DNA of 64,000 bases from Mrakia gelida. Taxonomy: Eukaryota; Basidiomycota; Tremellomycetes; Cystofilobasidiales; Mrakiaceae. Each line of letters begins with the position of its first letter. Position 1 is the stretch's first letter. The position numbers were made by a program, and so were the translations under genes. Location: contig BRON01000009.1 in assembly GCA_024345305.1 (NCBI GenBank), positions 930,001 through 994,000 of the forward strand. The letters run 5' to 3'. Of this stretch, positions 55,728 to 64,000 are shown piece by piece. Under the pieces are notes generated by a model, which was given only the letters and a program-made list of their open reading frames with translations, did not search any database and had not been told where the DNA came from.

Positions 55728-57875
55728 CTAGGACGAAGGAGGGAAGAATCGATCCAGCGTGGAGACAGGGACGAAGTCGGGTTGCTGCTCGAAGAGGGGT
55801 TTCGCATCGGCGAACCATTCCATCCAATCGAACTCGTCCAGGTCGACTTCTTCTTCCTCCTCGCAGAAGCAGGCGACCCTGCCCAACGTAGAAGAAGATC
55901 CCGTGGTCACCGACTCATCCAACTCGGCCCAGCTCTCAACCTTCAACATCCCCTGATAAAGGACCAGCGAAAAGGTCCCAACGAACGTCCCTCAAACTCG
56001 GCGAACCCTCCAGCAGCGTCCTCCATGCTCCTTGAAAGCGAGCGACGAACTGGGCCATACTGCGACGATGATGGACCTTGGAGGTGAGGAGTCGATCTCG
56101 GAGGAAGTCTCGGTCGGATTGGGTGAGAGGGATTGCGATGGGAGATCCAGCGATGAGGCCAGGACGAAGGATGAGAGAAAGGGTTGAATCCTCGGCGTCC
56201 CGATCGAGCTCCTGGAGAATGAGATCCGCTTGGTGGTAGCAGATGTTTGCGTCTCCCTCTCCGAGGATGTTCGAAGGGAAGACGAGTTCCGAGAGGGATT
56301 TGAATGCAGCGAGAGCGGCGATGGTTTGAGCGAGCTGAGGAAGAGGGAAAGAACTCGCGTCAGTTTGCGACCTGTGGTGTTTCAACGAAGGAGAGGTTGA
56401 AACTCACGCCAGGGGTAGTGTATCTTCCGTGTATCTTCAGTTCTTGGAGCTTCGGAAGAGCCGTAGCGAGACCGTCGATCATGCTCGTACTCAACAGCGG
56501 AGAAGCGTCGTCTGCGTAGGCGGTCTCCAACTGAAAAAGGACGACGGCTCGCTCCTCTCCCTTCGACCAGCCGATGTTCAGATCCGTAATTCCTCCGAGA
56601 ACGTCCCAGTTCACCAAGGTACTGTCCGACAGTCCCTCGAGACCCTGAACCCACGAGAAAGAGATCCAAGGGAGTCTGATATTGCCCAGTTGATCGTCGT
56701 CCTCGTCGTCGCCGCCGTCGTCCTCGTCCTTGTAGAAACGGAGTGCTCGGAGGAGGGGATGGGATTGGAGGAAGAACGAGAGTCAGGTCGTTTCGGTAAT
56801 GATAGCGGGAGGAGGTGAGAACTGGTCGTAGGTGATGGTGAAGGAGACGAGCCCAGGAATGGGGTTGGAGAGGAGGAGAGGGAGAGGGCCGTCGAGTTGG
56901 ATCGATGTGAGGTAAAGGGATCGGACGTGAAGTTGATGATGGGAGATGTAGGCGAGGATGGTACTAAACCATGAAGGTGAAAGTCCAGTGGGATCCTCGG
57001 AGTAGCTGATCTCGTCGATGGTGAGAGGGTGGGCTCGCGTCGTTCGTTTGAAGGAGAAGTTGTACGGCGTGATGGGAGAGTCCCAAAGCTCGTAGGAGAG
57101 TGTTTGCAGCGATGGGTGGGAGAGAATAGCGAGTTCGAGAACATTGCTGAGAGCGATTTCTCTGTCGTCCGGCTGCATGAACGTGAAGGACTCCAGCTTG
57201 GGGAAGTGTCCGAGGGCGATGGCGACGATGCCGACGATCTCGTCCACTTGCTGAGGTTGCTCGGGAGGTACGAACTGGATGCAGACATGTAGAGACCTGC
57301 AGACACGGAGAGACAAGCGTCAGTTGCCGTGTACGGAAAGAAAGAAGCTGAAAGCAAGTGGGAGGGAGGAAGGACAGGGAGACGATCAGACGCACCTGAC
57401 GAGATCTGCCAACTCTGGAGTCTGAGCTACCGACATCAACGATGTCTCGATGGCGTGGACTGAAAAACAGACGAGACTCTTGAAGAGATGACTTCGAGCG
57501 ATCTACATAAAGGAAAGGAGCCAGATGGAGGCGAGAAGTTCAGCTTCGTCGACGTCAACCTTCCTTCGAGATTCCTTCTCTCCTTTTTTCCCCGCTCCTG
57601 CATCCCCTCTCAGTGTCCCAGGACGCTACACTCACCTCCTTGAACATCCTACAAGTCGCATGCACCGCAGGTAGGTCTTCTCGACGGGCTTCCTTGATGA
57701 TCTGAGCTACGAGCTCGACGGGGAGGGGAGGTAGGGTGATTGAGGTCGACGATGAGGAGGGAGAGCCTCCAGTACCGGCGTGAAGGGTAAGGGGAGCCGA
57801 GACAAGGTTGCTCGAGTGGTTGAGAGTGCGAGGAGCGGGATCCATAGGTTTGAAGAACGAAGTGATGAGCGGCAT
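55728..57875 (-). CDS. F-box-like protein, family A, with late frameshift
   Basis: ATG at 57875-57873. Exon 1 carries LPPLPVELVAQIIKEARRED and ATCRMFKEV, an F-box-like segment nearly identical to the left-edge gene. Later exons read IARSHLFKSLVCFSVHAIE, VQFVPPEQP-type sequence, HFPKLESFTFMQPDDREI, ILSHPSLQTLSYELWDSP, GLSPSWFSTILAYI, LPWISFSWVQGLEGLSDST and LPKLQELKIHGRYTTPG, a leucine-rich pattern of repeats suited to target binding. The frame ends at TGA 55938-55936 (GDVEG). The other frame continues at once with ESWAELDESVTTGSS and EEVDLDEFDWMEWFAD to a TAG at 55730-55728, after which a 3' UTR intron fits. One base seems gained near 55941, so the true or ancestral end is probably 55728. Confidence 0.7.
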
Positions 57876-58200
57876 CGTGGTTTGGGGCAGCGGAAGGAGA
57901 AGCGTCGACGAAAGCTGGAAGTCCTCCTGCCCTTCCTCTTTCGTCGTCAACGCCCGTCATCTCCATCAACCTTTTGCCTCGAAGAGCAGATGTCCACCTC
58001 AGGGGACTCCGCAGCACTCGTTACGGACGCAAACATCGTGAGGCGACTTTTCTCTCAAGCCTCATCGCTCTCTCCCTTCCGGACGAGCTCGAGCTCACCG
58101 TCCCTTCCTTCCTTCCCTCCCTCCTTCCTCTCCAGCCCTCCTCCACGCTCCCAGCTATCAGGTCACCTCTTTCTGGCATATCATCATACTCCAGTAGGTT
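57876..58200. promoter_or_regulatory. divergent promoter region between two F-box-like genes
   Basis: About 325 bp. A possible small upstream exon (STSGDSAALVTDANI after an ATG at 57990, then GTGAGG) points toward the 58.2-kb gene but cannot be joined in frame with confidence. Confidence 0.4.
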
Positions 58201-59256
58201 ATGGTCTCCTTCTCGACAAAATTCGAAGTAGAGACTAACTCAAGCTCGTTGAACCTCGCAGAGCAGCAACGCACATCCCCGACCCTTCCTCTCCCCTCCC
58301 TTCCCATCGAGCTCAAGCGCCATATCCTCGCCTTCACCGACACTAGGACCCTCGTCGTCTGCTCTTGTGCGAGCCTCGCGTTTCTGGAGATCTCTTCGGC
58401 CTTCCTCTATCGCGATGTCGAGCTCGTAGGGCTGGATCGCTTGAACAACCTCTTCTGCTCGAGGGTGAGTTCGGCTCTCCTTCTCCCTCACCTCTTTTTG
58501 TCTCTGGTCCTCTGCCTGGCCCGCAGAAACCTATATGTAGTGAGGCTGCGCCAGTAAAGCTGATTCTTGGATCTCTACCGGTCGTCGTCAAAGCAGAGCA
58601 AGACCTCCTCGCCTCTCGTCGACGCGCATCTCTCCCTCTCTCGGATCAAGACCTTCAGCCTCGTCGCTACCTCTGGCACGTTCTTTGATTATACTCTCCA
58701 CTCGGACCGGATCGTAGGAGCTACCCTCGACGTCGAGGTCCTCACCGTCAAGATCGACAAACGTCCTCACGTCGGTCTCACCACGACCGTCACTCCTCTC
58801 CTCCTCCCTCTCTTCAACCCTTCCACCTTCGCCTTCATCGCCCTCGGAGTCGGCCGCCCAGCTCCTCTCCGGTTGGAACCCTCCAGCCTCGCCGTTTGGA
58901 CTCGTCTTCGTCACCTCCGGCTCGTCGAGGACGCGTGCCTTCACTGGGAGGATCCGATCGATACCACCTATTTCATTTCCTCGAGCTGGAGGCTCACGTA
59001 CGAGCTTCCCAACTTCCCCAGGACCCCAACGACGGAACAGTTTTGGATCATGGCGAGGACGTTGGTGTGGAAGGCGAGGAAGGAGAACTTCCCGAACGAG
59101 GTCGTGCGAGAGGCTGAGGTTGTTGTTCGGACAGAGGAGGAGAGAAGGTGGGCGGAGGAGTTCTTGAGAGAAGTTGCGTTGGATGAGCTTGGGGAGAGAG
59201 GTGCAGATGAGAGGATGAAGCGTATCTCGGTGGTGGCTCGAGATCTCGTTTATTGA
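58201..59256 (+). CDS. F-box-like protein, family B (307 residues)
   Basis: Exons 58201-58464 and 58597-59256, 924 nt in frame. F-box-like segment: LPIELKRHILAF, CASLAFLEISSAFLYRDVEL. Exon 2 aligns with the paralogues (SKTSSPLVDAHLSLSRIK, LLLPLFNPSTFAFIALG, WTRLRHLRLVEDACLHWE, ERMKRISVVARDLVY). The intron position is shared with the 31- and 51-kb members. The start could lie on an upstream exon, since the family N-termini vary. Likely SCF adaptor; target unknown. An intron begins three bases after the stop. Confidence 0.75.
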
Positions 59257-60076
59257 TGCGTGAGTCGTTTCTTGACTCCCATCTCCTCCTCTCCTTCGTC
59301 TTCGTCGTTTCCCGCAAAGCACTCCCTGACTCGCTGGCCTCTTTCGTCGTTTTAGTGGGTACCTTAGGCTCCCATATCGATGTGCTCTTCCATCACTCGT
59401 CGAACGTCTCGAGAAGAGGCAGGGAGCGAGGACGCGTCGAATGCGCGATTACCAACACTTCCTTCTTCGTCAATCTCGAGCGCTTTTTCGTCCCTTCGCT
59501 TCAGATCGCTGACCTCACACTCACATCTGCCACCTACCAGGCTTCCCGAGGGATCAGATCTCCTTGCGATCTCGCCCAAACTCGAGCTCGCCTTGGGCTG
59601 TGCAAGAACGATACAGGTCGCGAACAAGGTTCGTGAGTCACCGTCTCTCGTCTCAGACCTCGACCTTCCCTTCGAGGAGGATCCGACGTCTTGCCGACGA
59701 CAGATACGTCATGCTTGGTGCGTCGTTGTTGACAGATTTCTCGCTTTCTCCGGCTTCTCTGTGGTCCGGCAGGTCGAAACTCAAACGCGTTTCGTTCTTC
59801 TTTTCTTGGGACCTGTTGTTCTTCTAACCACGAACCACCACCATCACCACCACCTAGCCAACAACTTTTGTGAGTCCTTCTTCTTCTACTTCTTCGGCTG
59901 CTCGAGGAGCCCATCTCCTTTGCAGCGATGTCTCGCGACCGCCTCTCCATCTCCATCTTCTCGCCCCTTCCCCTCCTCCTCCATCCGATCTTGCACTGCC
60001 CCGATCTCTCTCTTCCTCTCAAGTTGTTGATGCTCTCTCCTCTTCCTTTTCTCGTCTACCCCCTCGTTTTCTACAG
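59257..60076 (+). other. 3' UTR of F-box-like gene and 5' UTR of siderophore transporter
   Basis: An intron fits 59260-59355 (GTGAGT, CTGAC, TTTAG). Further GTGAGT and CTGATC/CTGACC signals appear at 59636-59760. An acceptor (TTTCTACAG) ends directly before the transporter ATG, so a 5' UTR intron is likely. No additional gene is seen. Confidence 0.45.
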
Positions 60077-63000
60077 ATGACCGAACCCGTAACCAAGCCA
60101 TCTCTCTCCTCGCACTCGACGAGGGATGATGCGTCTGCTTCCCGCCAACATCCCCCTCCATCCTACGGATCCGATCCCCTCGTTCTGGGCTCTGACGCCT
60201 CCATCACTAACCCAGGAACCACCAAGATGCACTCTGCTAACGCTTCCTGGGGGAAGTCTACTGTCTGGGTTCTTCTCGTTCTGTGCGTTCGCCTGTCCAT
60301 CGACTTCGCGATCGACACCCATCTCCCTCTTTCCCACTTGCTGTCACCGACCTGACTCTCTTCTTCCCCCTTTTCTTCCTTCGTTCCTCGATATTATCTA
60401 GCCTCGGACTCCTGATCTTCATCAGTTCCTTCGAGAACGTCTCGGTTCGCCTGTCCCCTCTCAATCTCGCTCGACGTCGACTTCATTCGCTGATCGTCGA
60501 CCCGGCCTTTGTTTTTCCTTTCCAGAACTCGCAAACTGTCTTCACTGCCACCATCTATCTCTCAGACTTCCGATATCAAACCTCCACTCCCGTCTACATC
60601 GCCTGGTAAAGCTTTTCTACTCGTCTTGACGGGATCGTAGGCGAAGGCAGACGCTGATCTCGACTCCTTCGTCTTTTCGCTTCTCAGTGCCGTTTTGGGA
60701 GCTATCGTGCCGGTGAGTCACTTCGACTTCTCTCTTGAAGCAAACCCTTAACTCAGGATACTGACACGAACTCTCGTCGCCCTCAAAGATCTATTACGCG
60801 AAGCTCTCCGACCGCGTCGGACGCGCCGAGGCCTTCGGAGTCGCCTTCGCTTTCTACTTCGTCGGACTTGTTGTCATGGGGAGCGCCAACCGGGGAGCAC
60901 AGGTCTCTGCCGGAGACGTTATGTGAGTACTAGCGGTTCTGCGAGGGAGCTTAGGGAGTACGCCGTTCTGATCTCTTCATCGTCGTTCTTGCTCAGTCGT
61001 TTCCTTGGATACGCGGGCATCACCGTGCTTCCTGCCATCCTCGTGAGTGTTCACGCTCCTTTCAAACTCTTGCGCTGTGTCTAACTCAACTTTATCCAGA
61101 TCGCCGACATCACGACGCTCAGATTCCGAGGATTGGCGCTTAGGTAAGTTCGAGCTCGATTCGACGCGTCGTTCGTTCGTCCCGCTGATTCGCCATTCCT
61201 CTCGCTTCCTTCTCAATCAGCCTCACCTCATTTATCTCCTTTATCGTCACTTTCATCTGGGTACCCTTCCTCAATAAGCTCTTGCAGGGGAACACCTGGC
61301 GGTTCGGATTCTTCACCTTCGTGAGTCTCTCGACGTTCCTCGACTTCGCTTCGCTTCGTCCATCCCTCTTCTGACTTCTTCGATTGATCCCTGATATGCT
61401 CGACCTGCAGGCCATCATCCTTCCCTTCCTCATCCTCCCCATCGTTGCCATCGTCGTCATCGCTCAAAGGCGTCAAGGGAAGGTCGCGTTCGTGCCTCCT
61501 CGAGCCCGACTCGCTCAAAGGATCGCCGAGCTCGATGTGAGTCTACAGTGATCACTCCTCTTCGCTGGTAGACGACTCGAATGTGCACGTCTTCTGACTC
61601 TTTAACTCGCCCCTTTCTTCCTTCTTCACCAGCTTGTCGGACTTTCGATCCTCACGCTCTCGGTCGCCTTCATCGTCGTCGCTACTTACTTCGGTCTGAC
61701 TTCACACGGCGAGAAGACAAGCACCTCTTGGGCATCTGCTGCCGTGGTAAGCTACTATCCCTCGAGATACCTTCCACGGAACGAGACCTGACACCTACGC
61801 GTCTCCCCTTCTTTCTCTAGATCGTTCTCCTCGTTCTCGGAATCCTGCTCTTCCCAGCCTTCGTTTTCTTCGAGGTCAAGTGGAAGAAGTCCCCCGTCGC
61901 CTACTCTCGGGTCTTCCAGAGCAAGATTATCGTCACCATCCTCGCCGTCGCGTTCTTCGCATCTCTCGCCTCTTCAATCTCCGCCTACCATCAATTCATG
62001 GCTTACTGTGAGTTTCTCTCCTTTGTACTGACACCGATCTTGCCCGCTCACCTCTGACCTTCCTCTTTTGTTCCAGATATCGGTACAAATCCCGAGTATA
62101 GCAACAACAACGACTTCTACATCAAGGATTCTCTGAAAATCACCAGATGTGAGCTTCACTCGCTCTTGACTCTCGCGTTGATCTCCTCGTACTGATGAAC
62201 CCTTGATCTGCGTGAACAGATGGAGCTGCTGTCGCCGCTGGAGTCGTGATGGCTCTCACCAGGACATCGAGCAAGGTTCGTCCTTTGCGTCGACGACCCT
62301 TTCTCGCTTGCGTTCGCTTTCTTCTCCTCGATTCATCTGTGCTGACTATTCGCTTACTTTCTTCTTGCAGTGGCTCCTCATCGGTGGACTCCTCGTTGAG
62401 CTCGTCGGGGTCGCGATCATGATTCGAACAGGTTCGTCACGTCGCGTCTCGACCTTCCTTCTTTCCTCGCCTCTCTCCTCGACTGACTCTCCATTCCTTC
62501 CTTCACAGGTGGAAATGCCGGCAAAGTCGAGGTCAGCCCCTGCTCACCTACTTCGAATCAAACGGGCCGAACTGATTGTCCCTCCTCTCCTCTCCCAGTT
62601 CGTCGTCTGCCAAATCATCCAAGGAATCGGAGCAGGTCTCTCCCAGCTCACCATCCTCGTCACAGCTCAAGCCTCCGTTATCCACGCCGACGTAGCGTCC
62701 GTCACCGCTTTTGTCTTCCTGGCTGGAGCTCTCGGAGACTGGTTCGGGTCCTCCATTGGTTCGTTCGTCGGTCGATGCTTCCTTCTCTTCGACTCGAATC
62801 CGGACGCTGATCTCGACTTGGTTGCTCTTGATTTCTTTTACAGCTAACGGAGTATGGTACAAGGATATCCTCGCCATCCTTACCGCTCTTTTCCCCAACG
62901 CCAGCAAGGCCGAGCTTATCAGCGATATCCAGTGAGTTCGGAGATCTCCCGCCCGCCTGTCTTCCCAGCGTCTTCGCCGAGCCCTGACCCTCGCGTCTTC

Positions 63001-63325
63001 ACAGGTCTTGGTCCCTCGGAAACCGCTTCTCCGACCCTGATCCCATCCGAGACGCTCTTGTCGGTGCTTTTGAAACTGTCTCTAGGAGACTCTGCATCAT
63101 CTCAACTTGCCTTCGTTCGTCGCGTCTCGTCTCCATCATCTTCTCCCGCTCACACTTCGTCGCTGACTTGACTTTCTTCCTCCCGTTTACGCAGTGCTCA
63201 TTCCCATTGCCATCACGTTCTTCTTCGTCAACACTATCGAGCTCAGGAACACTCAGAACGCCGTTGACGGGCAGACGCTGGACGGGAAGACTGAGCGAGT
63301 CGTCGTCGAGGACGCGCAGGTTTAG
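60077..63325 (+). CDS. MFS siderophore-iron transporter (SIT/ARN family)
   Basis: About 15 small exons, ATG 60077-60079, TAG 63323-63325. The cytosolic N-terminus is Ser/Thr-rich. Family marks: LGLLIFISSFENV, YLSDFRYQTSTPVYIA, IYYAKLSDRVGRAEAFGVAF (the MFS loop 2-3 signature), GYAGITVLPAILIADITTLR, RGLALSLTSFISFIVTFIWV, GNTWRFGFFTFAIILPFLI, then LVGLSILTLSVAFIVVATYF, SRVFQSKIIVTILAVAFFAS and FMAYYIGTNPEYSNNNDFYI. The late helices include VVCQIIQGIGAGLSQLTILV and LAGALGDWFGSSI. The C-terminus is VLIPIAITFFFVN and an acidic tail. SIT transporters take up ferric siderophores across the plasma or vesicle membrane with 14 helices. Specificity is not deducible. The 60077 start directly follows a splice acceptor. 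Confidence 0.88.
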
Positions 63326-63681
63326 CTTTGTTTTCTCTCCTTTCCCCTCTTGACGTACATTATCTCTCGACCCCTGTCACGCACATACTCTTTCTCTATC
63401 TTTACGACCGACGTTCTTTACGATCGAGGAAGGACGAGACGAAAGACAGAAAGAACGCAAAGTCGCGTTGTCGTCCATCACCCTTTGTAGATCTCTCTTT
63501 CGAAGGAGATCAAGGAAAGAAGGACGTGTATCACCGAGAAGGAAACACTACTAGTTAAGGAAAGCCAAGAAGAGAGGGGTACGCAAAGAGAAAACTCGAG
63601 CACGTCAAGATAACAAAGCGAGAAGAGCAGGGGAGGAAGAGACGGAAAGAAGTCCAGTTCACCATCGTTCGTTCGTTCCGA
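63326..63681. other. convergent 3' region, siderophore transporter / right-edge gene
   Basis: About 350 bp, purine-rich on the plus strand from 63430. No gene is seen. Confidence 0.45.
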
Positions 63682-64000
63682 TTATCGTCGAGAGCTCTCG
63701 TCCTTAGAATCGTAGCTGGTGTCGATGGCTCCGAGGAGGAGCTGTTTCGAAGAACAATGAAGGCGAGTCAGCTCGCGTCGACGAGAGGATGACGAGGACG
63801 CGAAACGAGAGACGAACCTTGGTCAACCAAAGCTCAGGCGAAAGGTCGATCCCAGTAGTTCGCTTCATCTCTTCACTCTCGTTCTCGTAGTTCGAGCAGA
63901 CGTCGACGACTAGGAGGGAGTCATAAGGTGCAGGAAAGTAAGGGTCAGAACGAGAGACCAGCTCGAGGACGGCGAGAGGAAAGAAGCGAGACGGATGAAC
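63682..64000 (-). CDS. unrecognised gene, C-terminal exons only (runs off right edge)
   Basis: Two exons fit: 63909-63818 (VDVCSNYENESEEMKRTTGI then DLSPELWLTK) and 63741-63682 (LLLGAIDTSYDSKDESSRR, TAA at 63684-63682). Donor GTTCGT and acceptor CAG frame the intron. The part above 63909 to the edge is at least partly intron. Too little is visible for a family call. Confidence 0.5.

Noticed and set aside
55940..55970. A 12-nt GT...AG in the family A F-box-like gene as an intron
   Set aside because: Too short for spliceosomal removal; a one-base indel is simpler.
1..64000. tRNA genes, rRNA, CRISPR arrays, bacterial-type operons or terminators
   Set aside because: No B-box-like GGTTCGANTCC with a cloverleaf context, no rRNA-like stretch and no regularly spaced repeats were found; the gene style is eukaryotic.

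Overview
This window is nuclear DNA from a basidiomycete fungus, most likely a red or basidiomycetous yeast of Pucciniomycotina/Microbotryomycetes (Rhodotorula/Sporobolomyces-like). That placement is inferred from dense short introns of about 70-130 nt with GTGAGC/GTGAGT donors and CTGAC/CTGAT branch sites, high GC content, strong pyrimidine/purine asymmetry, compact gene spacing and the protein families present. No bacterial-type operons, rRNA, CRISPR or convincing tRNA genes were seen. All gene models are spliced by eye; where I worked out every exon, the coding length divides by three.

Layout of conserved genes: an R3H-domain protein (676-2378, -), an OMA1-like mitochondrial metallopeptidase (2700-5286, +), a PfkB/MAK32-like kinase (5586-7159, -), a DAL5-type MFS permease (7563-10785, -), TFIIB (11958-13413, +), a STE7-type MAP kinase kinase (14022-16376, -), a B-type cyclin (19356-22059, -), an ABHD11-like hydrolase (32484-34302, +), a KE4/SLC39A7-type zinc transporter (34467-37013, -), V-ATPase subunit e (37704-38269, -), a PPN2-like phosphatase (38489-40758, +), an unrecognised mitochondrial membrane protein (41055-42731, -), an NAD/nucleotide-type mitochondrial carrier (42921-45240, +), UFD2 (45759-50948, -) and a siderophore transporter (60077-63325, +). 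These form no pathway; it is ordinary fungal gene order with convergent and divergent neighbours.

Three accessory islands break up the core genes: 17.5-18.6 kb, 24.3-32.2 kb and 51.2-59.3 kb, plus the left edge. They hold (a) three copies of a gene family I do not recognise, here called family X, with a mitochondrial-type leader and Trp/charged-rich repeats, and (b) two families of F-box-like proteins. These are decaying by several routes. X copy 1 has a one-base frameshift in a G7 run. X copy 2 is split by a complete Ty1/copia retrotransposon and also has a one-base deletion. Only X copy 3 reads through. One F-box-like gene carries an in-frame TGA, one carries a late frameshift, and one is reduced to its last codons inside a segmental duplication (30.3-31.2 kb versus 54.4-55.3 kb).

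The retrotransposon (24713-29553) looks young and possibly active. It has two 227-bp LTRs that appear identical, a perfect CTCTT target duplication and an unbroken 1435-residue Gag-Pol. Its primer-binding site fits the anticodon arm of tRNA-Ile rather than a tRNA 3' end, which suggests half-tRNA priming. Two wider patterns also stand out: spliceable introns a few bases after the stop codons of F-box-like genes, and a recurrent palindrome GACGCGTC concentrated in introns and spacers.
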